DNA of 9,275 nucleotides from JAMWZF01 sp041628615 (GTDB taxonomy: Bacteria; Pseudomonadota; Alphaproteobacteria; Rhodobacterales; Rhodobacteraceae). Positions 1-5,142 of this stretch are shown piece after piece (the stretch's first letter is position 1; the number at the start of each line of letters is the position of its first letter). A program made the translations under genes and the position numbers. The DNA is taken from the NCBI GenBank assembly GCA_041628615.1, contig JBFKOW010000137.1, positions 1-9,275 of the forward strand. The letters are read 5' to 3'. The notes under the pieces are model-generated. The model did no database searches. It saw only the letters and a list, made by a program, of their open reading frames with translations, and was not told where the DNA came from.

Positions 1-2
1 TC

Positions 3-518
3 ACGCTGCTGGAAGACGAGGTCGCGACGGCCGACATCTTCATCACCACGACCGGCAACAAGGACGTGATCCGCATCGAGCACATGCGCGAGATGAAGGA
101 CATGGCCATCGTCGGCAACATCGGCCACTTCGACAACGAGATCCAGGTCGCCGCGCTGAAGAACCACAAGTGGACCAACATCAAGGAGCAGGTGGACATG
201 ATCGAGATGCCCTCGGGCAATCGGATCATCCTGCTGTCCGAAGGCCGTCTGCTGAACCTCGGCAACGCCACCGGCCACCCGTCCTTCGTGATGTCGGCCT
301 CGTTCACCAACCAGGTGCTGGCGCAGATCGAACTGTGGACCAAGGCCGACGAGTACAAGCCCGGCGTCCACATCCTGCCCAAGCACCTCGACGAGAAGGT
401 GGCGCGTCTGCACCTCAAGCGGATCGGGGCCAGGCTGACCGAGCTGAAGCCGGACCAGGCCGCCTATATCGGGGTCACCGTCGAGGGTCCGTTCAAGTCG
501 GACCATTACCGCTACTGA
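3..518 (+). CDS. ahcY: S-adenosylhomocysteine hydrolase, C-terminal part (5' truncated)
   Basis: Catalyses reversible hydrolysis of S-adenosylhomocysteine to adenosine and homocysteine with tightly bound NAD+, relieving product inhibition of methyltransferases in the cytoplasmic activated-methyl cycle. The reading frame is open from the left edge, so the true start lies outside; 171 residues are visible, roughly the last third of a ~460-residue protein. Seen: the end of the NAD-binding domain with TTTGNKDVI, IVGNIGHFDNEI and LLSEGRLLNLGNATGHPSFVMS, then the C-terminal tail ending KSDHYRY, which in this family reaches into the neighbouring subunit and contributes Lys and Tyr to its NAD site. 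These motifs are almost invariant, so identity is firm. The Lys codons are mostly AAG and the bias is strong, as expected for a highly expressed gene. Any upstream SAH riboswitch would be outside the window. Confidence 0.97.
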   Translation, partial: TLLEDEVATADIFITTTGNKDVIRIEHMREMKDMAIVGNIGHFDNEIQVAALKNHKWTNIKEQVDMIEMPSGNRIILLSEGRLLNLGNATGHPSFVMSASFTNQVLAQIELWTKADEYKPGVHILPKHLDEKVARLHLKRIGARLTELKPDQAAYIGVTVEGPFKSDHYRY

Positions 519-597
519 CGGCGCCGGCCGCGCCGGCCGCATCGGTTTGATCCCGGCGCGCGGGCGGTGCCTGCGGGCCGGGACCCGGTGCCCAAAT

Positions 598-637
598 CCT
601 GTGCCCGATCGGCACAGGGGAGCGCCGATTGTCTTTT
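598..637 (+). terminator. hairpin after ahcY, possible terminator
   Basis: CCTGTGCC (598-605) and GGCACAGG (611-618) form a perfect 8-bp stem with a 5-nt loop, 80 nt after the ahcY stop. The first T-run (TTTT, 634-637) comes 15 nt after the stem, so this is not a textbook intrinsic terminator. ATCGGC (608-613) could instead pair with GCCGAT (624-629), a possible alternative fold. It may end ahcY transcription or lie in the leader of the next gene. Confidence 0.35.
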
Positions 638-669
638 CCCCTCTAAAATGGACTTTTTGGGGCGCAACC

Positions 670-691
670 GCTCGGGTAACGTCCCCCGAGC
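670..691 (+). repeat. inverted repeat upstream of the DUF2853 gene
   Basis: GCTCGGG (670-676) and CCCGAGC (685-691) form a perfect 7-bp stem with an 8-nt loop, 48 nt before the ATG of the DUF2853 gene. It is probably within the 5' UTR or promoter. TAAAAT at 644-649 resembles a -10 box but has no convincing -35 at the right distance. No role can be assigned from sequence alone. Confidence 0.35.
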
Positions 692-739
692 TTGGCCGGA
701 GGGGGCACAAGCACTCATCATGGAGGGACAGAGAAACCG

Positions 740-1081
740 ATGGGAAAGAGAGACGACCTGATTGCGCAATATGCCGACGACCTGAAGAACAAGTGCGGCA
801 TGACCCCGGACATGGACCTTCTGACCAAGGTCACCATCGGCTGCGGGCCCTCGATCTATGACGCCGACGCCGCGACCGTCGCCGGCAGCCAGAAGGCCGA
901 GCTGGAAACCGTCAAGAACAACTTCCTGGTCAAGAAGCTGGGCCTGAAGGATGGCCCCGAACTGATGGACGCGATCAACGCCGTCATCGAGACCTACGGC
1001 AAGTCCGAGCGGAACAAGTACCGCGCAGTCGTCTACTACATGCTGACCAAGCACTTCGGCAAGGAATCGGTCTACGGCTGA
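740..1081 (+). CDS. DUF2853 family protein, small soluble protein of unknown function
   Basis: A 113-residue protein recognised as DUF2853 from the segments LIAQYADDLKNKCG, LLTKVTIGCGPSIYDAD, ETVKNNFLVKKLGL and NKYRAVVYYMLTKHFGK, which extend almost to the C-terminus. It has no signal peptide or membrane segment and looks like a compact, mostly helical cytoplasmic protein; two Cys (residues 19 and 35) are visible. The start at 740 is chosen because GGAGGGA (722-728) lies upstream and because translation from here matches the family's N-terminus; the longer in-frame start at 692 adds only low-complexity residues. Nearly all Lys codons are AAG and Leu codons are mostly CTG, suggesting strong expression. 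It is probably transcribed alone, as its downstream neighbour is convergent. Its function is unknown, and the neighbouring ahcY is probably not functionally linked. Confidence 0.9.
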   Translation: MGKRDDLIAQYADDLKNKCGMTPDMDLLTKVTIGCGPSIYDADAATVAGSQKAELETVKNNFLVKKLGLKDGPELMDAINAVIETYGKSERNKYRAVVYYMLTKHFGKESVYG

Positions 1082-1122
1082 CCGTTCCTGTCCGCCGCGG
1101 GGACCAACCCGTCCGGTTTGAG

Positions 1123-1166
1123 AAAAATGCCACCCGCTTTCCGTTTGCCCGGAGGCGGGTGGTTAT
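1123..1166. terminator. bidirectional intrinsic terminator between convergent genes
   Basis: CCACCCGC (1130-1137) pairs with GCGGGTGG (1155-1162), an 8-bp perfect stem that can extend inward by wobble pairs. On the left, AAAAA at 1123-1127 becomes a U5 tract on the minus strand right after the stem, giving a good terminator for transcripts coming from the DUF1761 gene. On the plus strand the stem is followed by TTAT, a weaker tail, about 50 nt after the DUF2853 stop. The position between convergent genes fits a shared terminator. Confidence 0.7.
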
Positions 1167-1248
1167 CGTATGGATGAGGCGCGGGCCAGGATGGCCGGAC
1201 CAGATTTCTTGATCGCGTGTGGTGCGTAGGGAGCACGCGGGGTGGAAA

Positions 1249-1276
1249 GGGGGACCGGTCACACGCCCGGTCCCCC
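1249..1276 (-). terminator. perfect 10-bp hairpin, first terminator of the DUF1761 gene
   Basis: GGGGGACCGG (1249-1258) and CCGGTCCCCC (1267-1276) pair perfectly over 10 bp around an 8-nt loop. Read on the minus strand it lies about 56 nt after the DUF1761 stop and is followed by TTTCC, a short U tract. It is followed at 1162-1123 by a second terminator with a better U tract, so the two may act in tandem. Confidence 0.55.
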
Positions 1277-1332
1277 GATCTCTTTCAGGCGCTGCGCAGC
1301 CGGCGGCCGGGCCGCCTTCGCCGCCGGCGCTC

Positions 1333-1728
1333 TCAGAACAGAGTCAGCACGATCCCGATCACCGCGCAGGCGAGGATCGCGTAGCCGCTGTCGATCGCCG
1401 ACAGCTTCGCCGGCCGCATCGTGTAACCGTTGGTCAGCCAGATCCACGGCGAGATGAAGAAGGCCCCGACCCCGATCCCGGTCATCAGCCCCTTGCCGAT
1501 CGTGTCGATCCCGGCGGTCGCGAAGGTGTGCCGCATCATCCCGGCGACCAGCAGGATGCAGACGAAGGAGGTCACGTAGGGCACCGGCGACTTCGCGTTC
1601 AGCGGGTTGCCGTCTTCGCCGACCGGCACCGCCGAGGCTTCCTTCCACGGTCCCGACAGGACGCCGTAATAGACCGCGCCGATGGCGAAGCCGCCGACGG
1701 CGGCGAGGATGACTGCCAGAATACCCAT
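1333..1728 (-). CDS. DUF1761 family membrane protein
   Basis: A 131-residue integral membrane protein matching DUF1761 in length and layout. Four hydrophobic segments are visible at about residues 2-22, 51-68, 80-98 and 112-131. An amphipathic loop after the first contains the family-like YYGVLSGPW (20-28), and WIWLTNGYTMRP (96-106) comes before the last. The start is well supported: AGGGAGG lies 5 nt upstream of the ATG at 1728 on the minus strand. Its function is unknown; family members are described only as predicted inner-membrane proteins. It shares orientation with the EVE-gpsA-tsaD operon, but about 80 bp with a strong hairpin intervene, so it is probably transcribed separately or reached only by read-through. 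Two hairpin terminators follow its stop. Confidence 0.88.
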   Translation of the reverse strand: MGILAVILAAVGGFAIGAVYYGVLSGPWKEASAVPVGEDGNPLNAKSPVPYVTSFVCILLVAGMMRHTFATAGIDTIGKGLMTGIGVGAFFISPWIWLTNGYTMRPAKLSAIDSGYAILACAVIGIVLTLF

Positions 1729-1757
1729 GATGCCCTCCCTTGCATGCGGGTCCAGTA

Positions 1758-1818
1758 TGGCCCTGCCGGGCGCATCCCGCCAGCGGGCACGGCATGGCGG
1801 GATGCGCCGATCAGGCCA
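1758..1818 (-). terminator. large hairpin at the end of the EVE gene, terminator or processing site
   Basis: GGCGCATCCCGCCA (1769-1782) and TGGCGGGATGCGCC (1795-1808) form a perfect 14-bp stem with a 12-nt loop. Imperfect pairing continues outward (TGGCC at 1758-1762 with GGCCA at 1814-1818), taking in the EVE stop codon. There is no T-run on either strand, so it may stop polymerase without a U tract, protect the 3' end of the tsaD-gpsA-EVE mRNA, or lower expression of the DUF1761 gene that follows. Confidence 0.5.
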
Positions 1819-2230
1819 CGGTCCCGCCCAAGTCGCAGATCCGCGCCCATTCGGCCTCGGTCACCGGCTGAACCGACAGCCGCGAGTTCTTGACCAGCAC
1901 CATGTCCGCGAGCGCCGGATCGGCCTTGATCTGCTCCAGCGTCACCGGTTGCGCCATCGGCCGCAGCGCGCGGATGTCGACGCAGTCCCAGCGTTCGTCG
2001 TCGGTGGTGCTGTCCGGATGCGACGTGGCGCAGACCTCGACGATCCCGACCACCGCCTTCTCGGACTGCGAATGGTAGAAGAAGCCCCGGTCGCCCAGCG
2101 CCATCTCGCGCATGTGATTGCGGGCCTGGTAGTTGCGCACCCCGTCCCACTCCTCGCCGGCGTCGCCCTTCGCGACCTGCTCGTCCCAGGACCAGGTCGA
2201 GGGTTCGGACTTGAACAGCCAGTAGCGCAT
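1811..2230 (-). CDS. EVE domain-containing protein
   Basis: A 139-residue single-domain EVE protein of the PUA-like fold. Family marks are WLFKSEPSTWSWDEQ near the N-terminus (residues 4-18), WDGVRNYQARNHMREM (28-43), GDRGFFYHSQ (46-55), VVGIVEV (60-66) and a basic VKNSRLSVQPVT near the end. EVE domains, like eukaryotic THYN1, bind modified bases in DNA or RNA through an aromatic pocket, and occur fused to restriction or RNA-processing domains; a free-standing copy like this is common in alphaproteobacteria and its ligand is unknown. It is the last gene of the tsaD-gpsA-EVE operon, one base after the gpsA stop. AAGGAGG, inside the end of gpsA, lies 6 nt before its ATG, giving strong, coupled initiation. 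Linkage to tsaD, a tRNA-modification gene, is compatible with RNA binding but is only suggestive. Confidence 0.93.
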   Translation of the reverse strand: MRYWLFKSEPSTWSWDEQVAKGDAGEEWDGVRNYQARNHMREMALGDRGFFYHSQSEKAVVGIVEVCATSHPDSTTDDERWDCVDIRALRPMAQPVTLEQIKADPALADMVLVKNSRLSVQPVTEAEWARICDLGGTVA

Positions 2231-2231
2231 T

Positions 2232-3194
2232 TCATTCCTCCTTCAGGGGACGTGACAGCAGCGTTTCGAGCACCGCGCCGATATCTGTCCGGCCACCGAC
2301 CACGTCCGCGACCAGCGTAGTGATCGGCATGTCGATCCCCCGCCCCCGCGCCAGCCGCGCCACCGCCTCGGCGGTCTTCACGCCTTCCACCGTGGCGCTG
2401 GCGTCGGGGGGCTCTCCGCGGCCCCAGGCGAGACCGAACCGGTAGTTGCGCGACAGGTCGGACGTGCAGGTCAGGGCCAGATCGCCGAAACCGGACAGCC
2501 CCATCAGGGTCTGCGGGTCGGCCCCTTCGGCTGCGGCCAGCCGCTGCATCTCGGCGAATCCCCGCGTCATCAGCGCCGCCCGCGCGCTGTCGCCGTAGCC
2601 GCGCCCGATCGTGGCGCCGCAGGCGATGGCGATGACGTTCTTGAGCGCGCCGCCCAGTTCCGCCCCGATCACGTCGGTGCTGCGGTAGAGCCGCAGGTTG
2701 GTCGTGGACAGGGCGTGCTGCAGTCTTTCGCCGGCCCGCGCGTCGGGGCAGGCCAGCGTCAGCGCGGTGGGCAGCCCCCGGGCAATGTCATGGGCAAAGC
2801 TGGGTCCGGTGAGGATCGCCGCCGTCCCGCCCGGCACGATCTCGGCCGCCGCGCTGGCCGGGCCGCGCAGGGTGGTCACGTCGATCCCCTTGCAGCAGGC
2901 GACGATGGCCTTGCCCGAAAGGGAGGTGGCGTGGACGCGCAGGAAGCCGTCCGCCTGCTGCGCCGGTACGCAGAGCAGGATCGTCTGGCAGGCCAGCAGC
3001 GCGTCCGCATCGGCGCTGGGCGTCACGGTCCCGGGCAGCGAGACCCCCGGCAGCCGCGCCGCGTTCTCCCGGTCCCGAGCCATCCGCGCGGCTGCCGCTG
3101 CGTCGCGGGCCCAGAGCAGGACCGGGCCCCGGCTGGCCAGCGACACGGCGAGGGCGGTGCCGAAGGCCCCGGCCCCGGCGATCCCGATGCTCAT
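2232..3194 (-). CDS. gpsA: glycerol-3-phosphate dehydrogenase [NAD(P)+]
   Basis: Reduces dihydroxyacetone phosphate to sn-glycerol-3-phosphate, the backbone precursor of phospholipids, in the cytoplasm. The 320 residues fit the usual 320-340. Seen in order: a Rossmann fold start with GAGAFG (7-12), CKGID (101-105), GPSFA (130-134) lining the active site, GALKNVIAIACG with the catalytic Lys at 185, GFGDL (236-240), TSDLSRNYRFG with Arg249/Asn250, and VEGVKTAE (269-276). The ATG at 3194 is chosen because it sits just before the Rossmann strand and overlaps the tsaD TGA as ATGA, the classic translational-coupling arrangement. The same reading frame stays open far upstream, but that part is an out-of-frame shadow of tsaD. 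A slippery heptamer just upstream could join the two proteins (see findings). EVE follows after one base. Confidence 0.97.
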   Translation of the reverse strand: MSIGIAGAGAFGTALAVSLASRGPVLLWARDAAAAARMARDRENAARLPGVSLPGTVTPSADADALLACQTILLCVPAQQADGFLRVHATSLSGKAIVACCKGIDVTTLRGPASAAAEIVPGGTAAILTGPSFAHDIARGLPTALTLACPDARAGERLQHALSTTNLRLYRSTDVIGAELGGALKNVIAIACGATIGRGYGDSARAALMTRGFAEMQRLAAAEGADPQTLMGLSGFGDLALTCTSDLSRNYRFGLAWGRGEPPDASATVEGVKTAEAVARLARGRGIDMPITTLVADVVGGRTDIGAVLETLLSRPLKEE

Positions 3195-4246
3195 GCCTTG
3201 GCCCCCTTTTTTCCGGACCCCAGCAACGCGGGGGCGGCGTCGTCCAGCGGCCAGCGCGGCCGGGCCGGCAGGTCGAGCCCGTCGACCTGTCCCAGGTGCA
3301 GACGCTCGTATCCCGCCCAGGCGATCATCGCCGCGTTGTCGGTGCACAGCGCGAGTGGCGGCGCGAGGAACGGCACCGGCCCGGAGGTGGCCTCCAGCGC
3401 CGCCCGCAGGCTGCGGTTCGCCGCCACCCCGCCGGCCACGGCGAAGGCGGTGACCGGTCCGGCCTCGGCCAGCGCCCGGCGCGATTTCTCCGCCAGAATG
3501 TCGGCCACCGCGGCCTGGAACCCGGCGCAGATGTCGGCCCGGCCCGCCCGCGGCAGGCCGCCATGCTCGGCCACCATCCGGTCGCGCGCCCGCAGCACGG
3601 CTGTCTTCAGCCCGGAAAAGCTCATGTCGCATCCGGGACGGTCGAGCAGGGGCCGCGGCAGCGGCACCGCCGCCGGATCGCCGCCGCGGGCCTCGGCCTC
3701 GACCGACGGCCCGCCGGGCTGCGGCAGGTCGAGCAGCCGGGCCACCTTGTCGAAAGCCTCGCCCGGCGCGTCGTCGATGGTGCCGCCAATACGCCGGAAC
3801 CGGTCCGCCCCTTCGACCCGCAGGAACTGGCAATGCCCGCCGGACACCAGCAGCATCAGGTAGGGAAAGGCCGCGTCGTCGGTCAGCCGCGGCGTCAGGG
3901 CATGGCCGGCAAGGTGGTTGACCCCGATCAGCGGCTTGCCGGTGGCGGCGGCCAGCCCCTTTGCGCACATCACCCCCGCCAGGACGCCGCCGATCAGCCC
4001 CGGCCCGGCAGTGACCGCGATCGCGTCGATCTCGGGCAGCCTGACGCTGGCTTGCGCCAGCGCCTCCTCGACGCAGAGATCGACGGTCTCGGCATGGGCC
4101 CGGGCGGCGATCTCGGGGACCACGCCGCCGAAGGCGGCATGCAGCTCGGTTTGCCCGACCACGATGTTGGACAGGATCTCGCGCCCGCGCAGGACTGCCG
4201 CGCCGGTATCGTCGCAACTCGTCTCGATGCCGAGGATCAGCGCCAT
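3191..4246 (-). CDS. tsaD: tRNA N6-adenosine threonylcarbamoyltransferase
   Basis: Transfers threonylcarbamoyl from TsaC-made threonylcarbamoyl-AMP to A37 of tRNAs reading ANN codons, working with TsaB and TsaE in the cytoplasm. The 351 residues have the ASKHA fold: ILGIETSCDDT (4-14), HAAFGGVVPEIAARAHAE (36-53), the metal-binding pair His111/His115 in VNHLAGHALT, the LVSGGH phosphate loop (133-138), FSGLKTA (210-216), and the C-terminal AVAGGVAANRSLR and CTDNAAMIAWAG with metal-ligand Asp303. The start at 4246 is set by GGAG five bases upstream and by the family's usual M-x-LILGIETSCD; an upstream in-frame start adds unrelated residues. It leads a minus-strand operon with gpsA and EVE and is divergent from hemD across about 80 bp. 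The C-terminal KKGAKA tail contains an A-AAA-AAG run. Confidence 0.97.
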   Translation of the reverse strand: MALILGIETSCDDTGAAVLRGREILSNIVVGQTELHAAFGGVVPEIAARAHAETVDLCVEEALAQASVRLPEIDAIAVTAGPGLIGGVLAGVMCAKGLAAATGKPLIGVNHLAGHALTPRLTDDAAFPYLMLLVSGGHCQFLRVEGADRFRRIGGTIDDAPGEAFDKVARLLDLPQPGGPSVEAEARGGDPAAVPLPRPLLDRPGCDMSFSGLKTAVLRARDRMVAEHGGLPRAGRADICAGFQAAVADILAEKSRRALAEAGPVTAFAVAGGVAANRSLRAALEATSGPVPFLAPPLALCTDNAAMIAWAGYERLHLGQVDGLDLPARPRWPLDDAAPALLGSGKKGAKA

Positions 4247-4257
4247 CCCTGCTCCGG

Positions 4258-4285
4258 TTGAATTGGGCCCGAGGGCAGGTAACAT
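4258..4285 (+). promoter_or_regulatory. predicted promoter for hemD
   Basis: TTGAAT (4258-4263) and TAACAT (4280-4285) are separated by 16 bp and resemble sigma-70 -35 and -10 boxes. Initiation would be expected near 4292, about 35 nt before the proposed CTG start of hemD. If correct, the TTG at 4258 is a promoter element rather than a start codon. I saw no equally good promoter for tsaD on the opposite strand. Confidence 0.4.
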
Positions 4286-4313
4286 CCTGCCGTGTTCCGA
4301 ACAATGATTTCCC

Positions 4314-4329
4314 GGAAGGCCCGCCGCTG
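4314..4329 (+). promoter_or_regulatory. ribosome binding site and non-standard CTG start of hemD
   Basis: GGAAGG (4314-4319) lies 7 nt before CTG at 4327, in the hemD frame and immediately before the conserved PVVLITRP. No ATG or GTG exists in this frame between the upstream limit and 4438. A short open frame of 8 codons starting at ATG 4304 ends with TGA at 4328-4330, overlapping the CTG by two bases. Confidence 0.45.
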
Positions 4330-5049
4330 ACCCCTGTCGTCCTCATCACGAGACCGGATCCCGACGCGCGGCGATTCGCCCGTGCGCTCGAGGGGGCGCT
4401 CGAGGGGGCGCCCGGCGGGGCGCGGGCGCGGCTCGTCATGTCGCCGACGACGCGGATCGTGAAGCTGCCCTGGGCGCCGCTGCCCGATGGTATCGACGGG
4501 CTGATCCTGACATCGGCGAACGCGATCCGCTCCGTGGCGGCGCTCGACCTGGGATCCTGCGCCGGCATGGTCGCGTGGTGCGTGGGCGACCGGACCGCGA
4601 TCGCCGCGCGGGCCGCCGGGCTGCTGGCGCGGTCGGCAAGCGGCGATGCGGCCGCGCTCGTGGACCTGATCGCGCAGGAGGCGCCGGGAACCCATCTCGT
4701 TCACCTGCGCGGCGAGACCGTCGCCGCGGACATCGCCGGGGAACTGGCGCGGGCGGGCGTCCGGGTGACGGAGCGGATTGTCTATCGGCAGGGCGACTGC
4801 CCTCTCTCTGGCGAGGCCCGCGAGGCCCTCGCGGGGCCGTCGCCGGTGATTCTGCCGCTCTTCTCGCCCTCGGCCGCCCGGCGGATCGCCAGCGACCTGC
4901 CCGTCGCCGCGCCGCTGCACGTGGTGGCGATAAGTCCCGCCGCGGCGAAGGCGGCGGAGCCCTTGCGGGCGGCGGCCGTCATTGTCGCGGACCGTCCCGA
5001 CATGGCGGCGATGGTCGCCGCCACCCATGCGGCCATTGGCGCGGCCTGA
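4327..5049 (+). CDS. hemD: uroporphyrinogen-III synthase
   Basis: Cyclises hydroxymethylbilane with inversion of ring D to give uroporphyrinogen III, the branch point to haem, sirohaem, cobalamin and bacteriochlorophyll. From the CTG the protein has 240 residues, normal for HemD. Recognisable are the N-terminal VVLITRPDPDARRFA, the SPTTRI strand, GLILTSANAIR, the domain-linker WCVGDRTA, LVHLRGE, RIVYR and LPLFSPSAARR, in the expected order for two alternating alpha/beta domains. HemD sequences diverge strongly, so the call rests on this ordered set and on the downstream mic60-hemY pair. The start is uncertain: either CTG 4327 with GGAAGG upstream, or TTG 4258, which gives a 23-residue extension lacking family likeness and would coincide with a promoter box. 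A 12-bp tandem duplication adds an ALEGALEGA segment at residues 20-28. No transcript terminator is seen before mic60. Confidence 0.9.
   Translation: MTPVVLITRPDPDARRFARALEGALEGAPGGARARLVMSPTTRIVKLPWAPLPDGIDGLILTSANAIRSVAALDLGSCAGMVAWCVGDRTAIAARAAGLLARSASGDAAALVDLIAQEAPGTHLVHLRGETVAADIAGELARAGVRVTERIVYRQGDCPLSGEAREALAGPSPVILPLFSPSAARRIASDLPVAAPLHVVAISPAAAKAAEPLRAAAVIVADRPDMAAMVAATHAAIGAA
4384..4410 (+). repeat. 12-bp tandem duplication inside hemD
   Basis: The unit GCGCTCGAGGGG occurs twice head to tail (4384-4395 and 4396-4407), followed by the first three bases of a third copy. It is in frame and encodes ALEG-ALEG-A in the first helix. Such a unit can expand or contract by slippage without breaking the frame. 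Confidence 0.75.
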
Positions 5050-5064
5050 CCGGACAACCCCAGC

Positions 5065-5093
5065 TTGAGACCCCCCATTTGCCGGGCTAAGGT
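5065..5093 (+). promoter_or_regulatory. predicted promoter for mic60-hemY
   Basis: TTGAGA (5065-5070) and TAAGGT (5088-5093) are separated by exactly 17 bp and sit 15 bp after the hemD stop. Transcription would begin near 5100. This would let mic60-hemY be expressed apart from hemD, and it argues that the TTG at 5065 and probably the ATG at 5098 are not used as starts. Confidence 0.5.
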
Positions 5094-5142
5094 CGGCATG
5101 GCCCCGGACGCCGGGCCAGGGACCATGCGGAGTAGGGGCGAA

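Noticed and set aside
692..739. Upstream in-frame start for the DUF2853 gene
   Set aside because: The extra 16 residues do not look like the family N-terminus, and the good Shine-Dalgarno is placed for ATG 740.
519..739. Riboswitch or small RNA in the ahcY-DUF2853 spacer
   Set aside because: Two short hairpins are present, but there is no conserved riboswitch core. The SAH riboswitch would be upstream of ahcY, outside the window.
4258..4326. TTG 4258 as the hemD start
   Set aside because: It would add 23 residues with no HemD likeness, has no Shine-Dalgarno of its own and coincides with a -35-like element. Kept only as an alternative.
3195..4568. Long open frame continuing upstream of gpsA, giving a 778-residue protein
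   Set aside because: Only the final 320 residues match a family (GpsA). The upstream part is Arg/Gly/Ala-rich, lies in another frame of tsaD and runs past the tsaD start. It is a high-GC shadow, though the frame relation matters for the slippery-site finding.
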